In this document: in pieces, positions 1 through 5,945 of the stretch
Layout: the number at the start of each line of letters is the position of its first letter
How positions within the stretch are numbered: the stretch's first letter is position 1
DNA from: an uncultured Bacteroidales bacterium
Lineage (GTDB): Bacteria > Bacteroidota > Bacteroidia > Bacteroidales > Bacteroidaceae
DNA length: 13,357 nucleotides
Direction of reading: 5' to 3'
NCBI GenBank assembly: GCA_902768605.1
Contig: CACXLY010000090.1
Span: 1 to 13,357, forward strand
The notes under the pieces: generated by a model
Told to the model about the DNA's origin: nothing
Seen by the model: the letters and a program-made list of their open reading frames with translations, nothing else
Databases searched by the model: none
Made by a program: the position numbers and the translations under genes

Positions 1-107
1 ATGTATAGGTTCTCCTTGCCCAGTTCGCTCCCATAGTACTCCACCCACTTTCGTAGGAAAAAGTCATCGTTGCGAACCATAGTGAGTGCTGCTATGCGTT
101 TCATCAT
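1..107 (-). CDS. Glycosyltransferase, N-terminal fragment (gene runs off left edge)
   Basis: Reading leftward from ATG at 107, 35 codons are in the window and no stop is met. The fragment begins MMKRIAALTMVRND and continues with FFLRKWVEYYG. The MVRND...FLRKWV..Y pattern is the usual start of the glycosyltransferase 2-like family (PF13704-type) found in polysaccharide loci: a beta strand followed by an acidic nucleotide-sugar-binding turn. The second Met (104) could equally be the start. It diverges from the acyltransferase gene, and a Bacteroidetes -7 box lies 15 nt upstream. Only the first 35 residues are visible, so substrate and full domain structure cannot be judged; the family call rests on this N-terminus alone. 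Confidence 0.62.
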   Translation of the reverse strand, partial: MMKRIAALTMVRNDDFFLRKWVEYYGSELGKENLY

Positions 108-122
108 CTTATGTACGATGCG

Positions 123-130
123 CAAAGGTA
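123..130 (-). promoter_or_regulatory. Bacteroidetes-type -7 box for the left-edge glycosyltransferase
   Basis: On the minus strand this octamer reads TACCTTTG, a match to the Bacteroidetes -7 consensus TAnnTTTG, placed 15 nt before the ATG at 107. The expected -33 region falls inside the heptamer array at 134-161; only a poor TTTA (153-156) is present there instead of TTTG. Promoter assignment is by consensus and position only. Confidence 0.55.
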
Positions 131-133
131 CAA

Positions 134-161
134 AAAAGTTAATAGTAAATAGTAAAGAGTT
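134..161. repeat. Heptamer tandem array, 4 units (AATAGTA type)
   Basis: Four consecutive 7-bp units: two perfect AATAGTA copies (141-147 and 148-154) flanked by the variants AAAAGTT (134-140) and AAGAGTT (155-161). The array sits directly upstream of the -7 box of the left-edge gene, so it covers that promoter's -33 region. The same 7-bp period, with other unit sequences, recurs in other spacers of this window. Confidence 0.7.
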
Positions 162-203
162 GCGAGTTTTTTTCCTTTTTGGGTCGAAATGTCCTATAAT
201 TAT

Positions 204-231
204 GAATAATGAAATGCGAATAATGAATTAA
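204..231. repeat. Heptamer tandem array, 4 units (GAATAAT type)
   Basis: Four 7-bp units: GAATAAT at 204-210 and 218-224, with the variants GAAATGC (211-217) and GAATTAA (225-231). It ends 6 nt before the -7 box of the acyltransferase promoter and fills the region where a -33 box would be expected. Together with the array at 134-161 it makes up about a third of this 161-bp divergent spacer. Confidence 0.68.
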
Positions 232-237
232 ACGTTG

Positions 238-245
238 TATCTTTG
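238..245 (+). promoter_or_regulatory. Bacteroidetes-type -7 box for the acyltransferase
   Basis: TATCTTTG matches TAnnTTTG and lies 23 nt before the ATG at 269, the right range for a start of transcription near 250. No convincing TTTG -33 element is seen 19-21 nt upstream; that stretch is heptamer array. Confidence 0.55.
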
Positions 246-268
246 CATCGGAAAACGTTAGTTCAGCT

Positions 269-958
269 ATGGGATTGAGAACTTATTTCAGACAAAAGAG
301 AAGGAAATGGCTGATGAAAATGCTGCCAGAGCTTGGCGGCCTGATTGAGCAGGGAGCATACTACTTCAACGACTCCAAGTCCTGCCACCTCTCGCCGAAG
401 TGCAAAATATATCCGCCGTATCATCTCTACGACTGCCGGGTGGGCGACTATACATATATCTCGATGAATGCGAGGATATCAATGGCAGAGATTGGCAAGT
501 TCTGTTCCATCGGCCCAGGCTTCGTATGCGGGCACGGCGTGCATCCCACCGACGGAGTCAGCACCTCGCCAATGTTCTATTCTACCATGAAGCAGAACGG
601 TACGACGCTTTCCCATAAGAACAAGATACGGGAGCGCGAACGCATCCATATCGGCAACGATGTGTTCATCGGCATGGGCGTAACGGTGCTCGACGGCGTA
701 AGGATTGGCGACGGTGCCGTCATCGGTGCAGGTGCCGTGGTGTCGAAAGACATTCCGCCATACGCCATCGCAGTGGGTTGCCCCATTCGCATCATACGAT
801 ACCGCTTCAACGAAGAAACCATCCGACAGTTCCTGGACCTCAAGTGGTGGGATAAGGACGAAGATTGCCTGCGCCTTGTAGAGAAACATTTTCTCAATCC
901 ATCAGAGTTTCTGAAGGCTGCGCAAGGCTTTGCCGACACGACGCATGACGCCACCTGA
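269..958 (+). CDS. Left-handed beta-helix (hexapeptide) acyltransferase, CatB/XAT-like
   Basis: 229 residues. A basic N-terminal segment (FRQKRRKWLMK, 6-17) is followed by hexapeptide repeats: VGDYTYISMNARI and IGKFCSIGPGF (58-85), then IGNDVFIGMGVTVLDGV (128-144) and IGDGAVIGAGAVV (146-158), ending in the DIPPYAIAVGCP turn typical of the family. The stretch GHGVHPTDGVSTSPMF (88-103) corresponds to the loop that carries the catalytic His (H89 or H92) in xenobiotic/streptogramin-type acetyltransferases. Members in glycan loci transfer acetyl from acetyl-CoA to a sugar hydroxyl, so O-acetylation of the glycan made by the neighbours is the likely role; acceptor unknown. It is the only plus-strand gene in the window and converges on the GT2 gene with 7 nt between stops. 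The short helical C-terminus (about 180-229) is normal for the family. Confidence 0.85.
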   Translation: MGLRTYFRQKRRKWLMKMLPELGGLIEQGAYYFNDSKSCHLSPKCKIYPPYHLYDCRVGDYTYISMNARISMAEIGKFCSIGPGFVCGHGVHPTDGVSTSPMFYSTMKQNGTTLSHKNKIRERERIHIGNDVFIGMGVTVLDGVRIGDGAVIGAGAVVSKDIPPYAIAVGCPIRIIRYRFNEETIRQFLDLKWWDKDEDCLRLVEKHFLNPSEFLKAAQGFADTTHDAT

Positions 959-974
959 CTGCCTGCTAAGGCAG
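959..974. terminator. Small hairpin between convergent genes (weak)
   Basis: CTGCC (959-963) can pair with GGCAG (970-974) over a 6-nt loop, exactly between the acyltransferase stop and the converging GT2 stop (the TAG at 966-968 is in the loop). The stem is only 5 bp and no T-run follows on either strand, so a terminator role is doubtful; placement is the main argument. Confidence 0.2.
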
Positions 975-1823
975 CTCCGGGCTCTGCCCAGGGAGGCGGT
1001 GAGAGTACATACGTCGCCGGTCGATGTGAAGGAAGAGGAGGTTGATCAGCTTTAGCAGATTGTGGACAAAGAAACGCAGCAATCCCCCCTGCTTTCGGAT
1101 TTGGGAGAGGTAGATGTGATCGGCTGTGTTTTCATATTGGTCGTATCGCTCCATGACGGGTCTCAACCAGTCGGGAATGATTTCACGACGGATGCGCTGA
1201 CACTCTTCCCAACCCGCCCCACGCTGACTGCTCACGCCTGTCATGTCGTAACTGCAGATGATTGTATCCACGCGCTGAAACGTTGCCCCTGCAAACAGCA
1301 TTTCCATCCATCGTGCATAGTCGGCACATACTGCGTAACTTAAATCAAAGCCCTTCTCCTGCAAAGCTGCGGTGCGAACAAACATGGCTTGATGGCAGAT
1401 GTTATGGTAAAAGAAAATGGAGAGGTCAAGAGGGCACGGCATACTGCAAAGCACACGCCTTTCGGGATAAACCTTATACCAGTCGCCATAGATGACATCG
1501 GCCGTGAGAGGACTTGCAAAGACCCGGCTGAGCGTATCGTCAGAGAAATACGTGTCGCCCGAGTTCATACACGAAACGTATTGCCCGCTGGCGTGACGAA
1601 TGCCCTTATTAATGGCATCGTATATGCCCTTGTCCGGTTCGGAGCACCAATAAGCAAACAATGCCTTATTGGCTTCAATGAGTTCGCGGCTGCCGTCGGT
1701 GCTGCCACCGTCGATGACAAGCCATTCATAGTCACTGAAGTTCTGAGCCTTGACCGATGCAATCGTGCGGGCCAGTCCCTCGCGGTTGTTATAATTGATA
1801 GTAATGATGGAAAGCCTTACCAT
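966..1823 (-). CDS. Family 2 glycosyltransferase (WfgS-like)
   Basis: 285 residues, GT-A fold. The N-terminal strand is LSIITINYNNREGL (4-17), followed by YEWLVIDGGSTDGS (32-45), which holds the nucleotide-binding Asp. CSEPDKGIYDAINKG (60-74) and MNSGD (86-90) follow; MNSGD is in the place of the usual DxD metal motif, as in the WfgS-like GT2 branch. The C-terminal part has ICHQAMFVR (142-150) and a basic amphipathic end (LLRFFVHNLLKLINLLFLHIDRR, two pieces around 248-270) that could lie against the membrane. Role: transfer of one sugar from a nucleotide-sugar to a growing lipid-linked glycan at the cytoplasmic face; donor and acceptor not predictable. It is a close paralogue of the GT2 at 3865-4770. 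It is last in the leftward series, 85 nt after the WbsX fusion. Confidence 0.88.
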   Translation of the reverse strand: MVRLSIITINYNNREGLARTIASVKAQNFSDYEWLVIDGGSTDGSRELIEANKALFAYWCSEPDKGIYDAINKGIRHASGQYVSCMNSGDTYFSDDTLSRVFASPLTADVIYGDWYKVYPERRVLCSMPCPLDLSIFFYHNICHQAMFVRTAALQEKGFDLSYAVCADYARWMEMLFAGATFQRVDTIICSYDMTGVSSQRGAGWEECQRIRREIIPDWLRPVMERYDQYENTADHIYLSQIRKQGGLLRFFVHNLLKLINLLFLHIDRRRMYSHRLPGQSPELP

Positions 1824-1863
1824 AATACTTAATTCATAATTCCCAACTCGTGATTCCTTATTG
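1822..1863. repeat. Heptamer array, about 6 degenerate units (nnnATTC type)
   Basis: Read in 7-bp steps from 1822, the units are ATAATAC, TTAATTC, ATAATTC, CCAACTC, GTGATTC and CTTATTG, most ending in A(T/C)TC. The array begins at the start codon of the GT2 gene (ATG at 1823) and, with the second array at 1877-1911, makes up nearly the entire 85-bp spacer. Confidence 0.5.
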
Positions 1864-1876
1864 AGAGTGACAGGAC

Positions 1877-1911
1877 ATTCTTCATTCTTCCCTCTTGATT
1901 CTTCATTCCTA
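1877..1911. repeat. Heptamer array, 5 units (ATTCTTC type)
   Basis: Units of 7 bp: ATTCTTC at 1877-1883, 1884-1890 and 1898-1904, with the variants CCTCTTG (1891-1897) and ATTCCTA (1905-1911). The last unit contains the stop codon of the WbsX fusion gene (TAG on the minus strand, 1911-1909), so the array reaches the very end of the coding region. Confidence 0.68.
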
Positions 1912-3852
1912 TCTGTATCTCATCCCTTTCCAAAACTTTAGCAGAGGGAACTTTATGCTGGAGAAACCTTTTCCTTTATATAGACGCTCCATGTCGCGCG
2001 GGTAGAGCTTGCGCCCCTGCCGATATAATTGCCAGAGGGCAAATTGCTCCCACAGGCTCTTTCCTTTCAGCGAGAGGTGCCCGATGAAATCCTGTGCGAT
2101 GTCGGGGCAGACATTACTGGCGCTGCAACTGTCCTGATTGTAAATCATGGCGGGACGTGTTGTCGTCCAAATGCGTGCCGTACGCATGATGCCAAAGAGG
2201 CTTTCGGCGTCCTCGTAGCGACGCAAGTCCTCGCGAAACGGATGCTGGAGAAGCAGGCTGCGCAGTATGATGCAAGAGCCGGCCACTGGCATGAAGCGGC
2301 CTGTACACCACGCCCGGAAGTTGTTGCTGAGTACGCCTTCGCGGTACTTTTTGGAGTATGGAGTGAGCTGCCCGTTGCTGCGGAGCTGATGCTGGCCACA
2401 GAAGAAATGGCAGTCGGGATGCTCGTGAATCAGTTTTGCAAAGTGCTCGAGGATGCCGGGCACAAGCTCATCGTCGGCATCAAGTATCATCACCCAGCGC
2501 CCCCTGGCATTGCGGACGCCCACATTTCTTGCAGAAGCGGGGCCGCCATTTGTCTTCGTGAAGTACCGGATGCGTTCAGAGACGATTTCCTTTGCTCGCG
2601 CAAGGCTGCCATCAGTGGAACCATCATCGACGACAAGTATCTCGTAGTCCGCGAACGTCTGCGAGAGGACGGACTGCAAAGTCCGACAGATGTACGCTTC
2701 CTTATTATATAGAGGCACGACGATGGAGATGAGGGGAGTGGAAGACGCCGTGGCGGTCGCATCAGCCTGGCAATCACCGCGGAACACTTTGCCGCTCTCC
2801 TCGATATACTGCTTGCCCCAGCGTCGGTCGGGCTCCAGATAGTTACCCTCGCCCCATTCATTCCAGGCTTTTATGAACACCAGACGTTCCTGCTCGGGTC
2901 TGCCCATGACATGCTCGGAGGCTATCGTGCAGAGGCGTGCCCACCCGGCCGGCGTGGAATCGACAAGCATGTGCGCCACGACGCCGCTTCGGGGCGAGTG
3001 GTCGAAGTCGGGATTGATGCAGGGAAGCACCTCCGGGTGCTGCGAGAAGATGTCGCGCGTCCGGTTGACATAATCGTCGTAACGCACGGTATATGGAATG
3101 CCCGAAGCAATGAGGCTGTCGCGCAACTGCCGTTCGCTCTTGCTGCATTGCCAGGCGTCCACGCTGTCGAGCAGCGGGTCCAGGACGAGCGAGTCGTAGT
3201 GATGCCCTTTGTCTGACCATTTGAGGGAGACGGACCCTATGCAGAGCGCGAAGAAGTGGAAGCCGTCGAGGCCATGCTCGTGCGCCAGCCTGTCCCACAC
3301 CTCGTGCATGCGTTGTATGTCGATTTTCGAGGGGTCGAACACGCCGAAGAGGAGCTTGCCGTTCACCTTCATGTAGCGTTTGTCCTGGAAAGCGGGGAGC
3401 ATAGCATTGAAATGGTCAATGATGTCCTCCTCCCCCGGATAGGTCTGCTCGACGAGAAGCTTGTCGGGCAGGTCGGGATCCCATGTCTTGGAGTACCACG
3501 AGTGGTTGGCCCAGCAGAGGCAAAACGGGAAATCTGGCTCTCCGCTGCGTACTACGTCGTCGAACACCTCATGCAGCAGCCGTTTGCCCCCGCCGAACCA
3601 ATAGTGCCAATAGCAAAAGCCCTCGATGCCCGCCTCTCGCGCCAGCTCGGCCTGCTTCCGGCGCGTCTCGGGGACACGCAGGTCGTAGAAGCCCAGGTCG
3701 CGTGGGATGCGGGGCTGGTAGTGCCCGGGGAAGAGCGGGACAGCGCGAGCCACGTTGGTCCACTCGGTAAAGCCCGGTTCCCACCACTCGTCGTTCTCCG
3801 GCGTGGGATAGAACTGAGGCAGATAGAATGCTATAGGGCGAACCTTACTCAT
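1909..3852 (-). CDS. WbsX (GH99-like) domain fused to a family 2 glycosyltransferase
   Basis: 647 residues in two domains. Residues 1-355 are a WbsX/GH99-like domain: AFYLPQFYPTPEND (8-21), WWEPGFTEWTNV (23-34), GFCYWHYWFGGG (78-89), CLCWANHSW (111-119) and the hallmark AWNEWGEGNYLEPD (329-342). E332 and E335 have the 3-residue spacing of the catalytic Glu pair of GH99 endo-mannosidases. A low-complexity Ala/Thr linker (361-372) leads to a GT-A GT2 domain (374-647) with SIVVPLYNKE (376-385), VVDDGSTDGS (407-416), the metal motif LDADDE (457-462) and YEDAE (546-550). WbsX domains occur in O-antigen and capsule loci, where they are thought to process or polymerise glycan; the activity of most is unproven. 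The gene lies 12 nt after the GT2 stop, so it is very likely cotranscribed. The call of both domains is firm; the reactions are not. Confidence 0.9.
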   Translation of the reverse strand: MSKVRPIAFYLPQFYPTPENDEWWEPGFTEWTNVARAVPLFPGHYQPRIPRDLGFYDLRVPETRRKQAELAREAGIEGFCYWHYWFGGGKRLLHEVFDDVVRSGEPDFPFCLCWANHSWYSKTWDPDLPDKLLVEQTYPGEEDIIDHFNAMLPAFQDKRYMKVNGKLLFGVFDPSKIDIQRMHEVWDRLAHEHGLDGFHFFALCIGSVSLKWSDKGHHYDSLVLDPLLDSVDAWQCSKSERQLRDSLIASGIPYTVRYDDYVNRTRDIFSQHPEVLPCINPDFDHSPRSGVVAHMLVDSTPAGWARLCTIASEHVMGRPEQERLVFIKAWNEWGEGNYLEPDRRWGKQYIEESGKVFRGDCQADATATASSTPLISIVVPLYNKEAYICRTLQSVLSQTFADYEILVVDDGSTDGSLARAKEIVSERIRYFTKTNGGPASARNVGVRNARGRWVMILDADDELVPGILEHFAKLIHEHPDCHFFCGQHQLRSNGQLTPYSKKYREGVLSNNFRAWCTGRFMPVAGSCIILRSLLLQHPFREDLRRYEDAESLFGIMRTARIWTTTRPAMIYNQDSCSASNVCPDIAQDFIGHLSLKGKSLWEQFALWQLYRQGRKLYPRDMERLYKGKGFSSIKFPLLKFWKGMRYR

Positions 3853-3864
3853 TGTCAGCCTTTC

Positions 3865-4770
3865 TCATCTGAATAACAATATACATAATGTACAGATGTT
3901 TGTCGCCAGCAGTGCTCCGCAGACGTAAATGAGGATGCGAATGATCCTGTTGTGCTTTCTGCGCTTTTCCTGCAGGAACTTGTAGCCGTAGTAGGCATCT
4001 GTCAGTGTCGTCTGGCCGTCGTCGGCCGACCAATTCTTCATTATCTTGTACTCCCGGAGGATGGGAGCCACATGGCTCATCGTCTTTTTCCAAGGCTCAG
4101 AGTAGTACCGCTCATTGATGCGCTTGATGTCCGCCTGACGCTTTTTCTTGAGTGCTTCGGACGCATTGTCGCCCGTGCTCAAGCCGCCGACCATGAAGTC
4201 GCATATCAGGATATCGACTCTCTCGAACGTTTTGCCTTGCATATACAGGGCGAGCCATTCCTCCCAGTCAGCATAGATGGGGAAGCTCTCATCATAAGGG
4301 CGTGCCAGGATGGCTTCCCTCTTGATGAGCATGGCCTGATGACACATGTTGTCGTCGAAGAAGTAGGCCAGGTCGGCCACTTCGGGCACGTTGCCCTCTA
4401 CCTTCTTTCCGTTCTCGAAGACCAACTCCCAGCTACCGTAGATGACATCAGCATCGATGTCCTTCGCGAACACTTTCTCCAGCACATCGTCGGCATAGAA
4501 GGAGTCGCCCGAATTCATGTAGATGCAGTATTCGCCACGAGCGTGCCGGGTGCCCTTGTTCTGGGCATTGTAGACGCCATCGTCGGGCTCGGAGCACCAG
4601 AATGCAAGCTCGCTGTCGTGCTCCTCGAGGAAGCGCTTCGTGCCATCCGTGCTGCCGCCGTCGATGACGAGCCACTCGTAGTCGCGGAACGTCTGGCGGC
4701 GGATGCTCTCATAGGTCCTCTTCAGGCCCTCGAGGTTATTGTAGGCGATGGTGATGATGCTGACTTTCAT
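3865..4770 (-). CDS. Family 2 glycosyltransferase (WfgS-like) with C-terminal membrane helix
   Basis: 301 residues. VSIITIAYNNLEGL (3-16), YEWLVIDGGSTDGT (31-44), CSEPDDGVYNAQNKG (59-73) and MNSGD (85-89) match, nearly residue for residue, the blocks in the GT2 at 966-1823; the two also share MCHQAML/ICHQAMF and a TFERVD/TFQRVD block. They are clearly paralogues. Unlike its paralogue, this protein ends in a hydrophobic helix (about 277-300, after the basic stretch QEKRRKHNR) that probably anchors it in the inner membrane, catalytic domain in the cytoplasm. Its ATG overlaps the GT4 stop as ATGA, a sign of translational coupling. Likely transfers one sugar to the same lipid-linked glycan; donor unknown. 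Confidence 0.88.
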   Translation of the reverse strand: MKVSIITIAYNNLEGLKRTYESIRRQTFRDYEWLVIDGGSTDGTKRFLEEHDSELAFWCSEPDDGVYNAQNKGTRHARGEYCIYMNSGDSFYADDVLEKVFAKDIDADVIYGSWELVFENGKKVEGNVPEVADLAYFFDDNMCHQAMLIKREAILARPYDESFPIYADWEEWLALYMQGKTFERVDILICDFMVGGLSTGDNASEALKKKRQADIKRINERYYSEPWKKTMSHVAPILREYKIMKNWSADDGQTTLTDAYYGYKFLQEKRRKHNRIIRILIYVCGALLATNICTLCILLFR

Positions 4771-5876
4771 GTTTTATCTGCTATGCTGAGCCAAATCAGG
4801 GCCCTGATGGCGCGGAGGTGCTTCCGGCTCTTGGCCTCGTAGAACGCCTGGAGGCTCGCCGTCTGCTCCTTTTGCTCGGCGAGCTGCGCCTGCAGCGTTG
4901 TATTGCTGTCGTTGACTGCTTGCAATTCCTGCTCGCTTGCCTTCTGCATGTCGAGCTTTTGTCTTTTCAGCGCGATGAGCTTCTGCTTGAAGTCGATGCC
5001 CCTATAGATGTCGAGGTACGCCGCAACTGCTTTCTCAATGTTGAGATGCTCGAGGGCGAACTGTCGGCCCCACGCGCCGAGCTCCGGGCTGTACTTATGG
5101 AGTTCGGCGATGAACGTCTGCTCGTCGAACTTCCGACGGCTGGCCCTGCCCGAGCAATTGCAGAGCATGCTGTGCCCGATGCTGTCGGGAGTGAGCATCC
5201 CGTCACCAAGAAACTCGCCCATGTAATCCCTGAAGTCATAGACCAGCACGCAGCGCCCGCAAGCCATCGCGTCGTAGGCCGAGCGCCCCAGACCGATGAC
5301 GAGGTCGCTCTCGTTGATAAGGTCCTCGATGGCCCAGACGTTGTCGGTGAACTTGTTGCTCTGCAGGAAGCGGATGCCCTCCTGCTGGCAGCAGCGACGG
5401 ATGAAGTCGTTGGCGACGTCGGACTGGCAGAGGGAGAGCACCGTCTTCAATGTCGATGAAATGGGCTTTTTTTGACAAAAACGGTTGCAATCGATGCCGT
5501 TGGCGATGACCGCCGCTGCCCTGTAGCCTTTGCTCTGCAAGTGCTCGCGCACCTCTTCCGAGACGGCGACGTAGGCGTCGGCATAGGGCGACGGTTGCTC
5601 CAGCTCGGCGATGTTGCCGTGACAGGTCTGGACGGTGAAGCCCAGCGGCCACAGCTGCTCCACCACCGTCGTGTGATTGGCGAGGATTAGGTCGAAGCGG
5701 TCGGACGTCAGGAAAGGCACGCCCTGCTCTTCCAGCATCGCGGAGACGCCGCCCCTGATGATGGCGAAATGCTCCACCTCATGCCCCAGCCGCTTCAGCT
5801 CCATCGCCAGGGCGAAGGTATAGCTCTCCGTGCCGCCGGTCTTGGCAAGATAATGGGTGCCTAACAGTATCTTCAT
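4767..5876 (-). CDS. GT-B fold glycosyltransferase (GT4-like) with C-terminal coiled coil
   Basis: 369 residues. The N-terminal Rossmann start KILLGTHYLAKTGGTESY (2-19) carries the glycine-rich acceptor-domain loop of GT4 enzymes, followed by ALAMELKRLGHEV (22-34). VAVSEEVREHL (103-113) and VIANGID (123-129) are the usual hinge blocks. The donor-binding region appears as ESDLVIGLGRSAYDAMACG (189-207), the place of the E-x7-E motif, where the first Glu of the classical motif is replaced (LGRSAYDAMACG). From about 296 to 350 the chain is rich in K/E/Q with regular Leu (KRQKLDMQKASEQELQAV), predicted to form a coiled coil beyond the usual GT4 end; this may hold a partner or dimerise the enzyme. 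Role: cytoplasmic retaining sugar transfer in the glycan pathway. It overlaps the next GT2 by 4 nt. Confidence 0.83.
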   Translation of the reverse strand: MKILLGTHYLAKTGGTESYTFALAMELKRLGHEVEHFAIIRGGVSAMLEEQGVPFLTSDRFDLILANHTTVVEQLWPLGFTVQTCHGNIAELEQPSPYADAYVAVSEEVREHLQSKGYRAAAVIANGIDCNRFCQKKPISSTLKTVLSLCQSDVANDFIRRCCQQEGIRFLQSNKFTDNVWAIEDLINESDLVIGLGRSAYDAMACGRCVLVYDFRDYMGEFLGDGMLTPDSIGHSMLCNCSGRASRRKFDEQTFIAELHKYSPELGAWGRQFALEHLNIEKAVAAYLDIYRGIDFKQKLIALKRQKLDMQKASEQELQAVNDSNTTLQAQLAEQKEQTASLQAFYEAKSRKHLRAIRALIWLSIADKT

Positions 5877-5903
5877 CCTATTCCCTAATCTATTGTCTTT
5901 TAT

Positions 5904-5938
5904 TCCCTAATCTTTAATCTCTAATCTTTAATCCTCAA
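5904..5938. repeat. Heptamer array, 5 units (TCTTTAA type)
   Basis: Five consecutive 7-bp units: TCTTTAA at 5911-5917 and 5925-5931, with the variants TCCCTAA (5904-5910), TCTCTAA (5918-5924) and TCCTCAA (5932-5938). A second copy of the 12-mer ATTCCCTAATCT (5902-5913) occurs at 5880-5891. The array fills most of the 69-bp spacer between the ABC transporter and the GT4 gene; no promoter or terminator is visible in it. Confidence 0.7.
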
Positions 5939-5945
5939 CCAGGCA

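Noticed and set aside
2720..2765. Repeat-derived linker in the WbsX-GT2 fusion (ADATATASS)
   Set aside because: The Ala/Thr peptide looks a little like DATA in the 22-bp repeat tail, but the DNA matches over only a few bases; ordinary low-complexity linker is sufficient.
3952..4842. 296-codon plus-strand open frame across the GT2 and GT4 genes
   Set aside because: Antisense shadow of two well-supported, translationally coupled glycosyltransferase genes.
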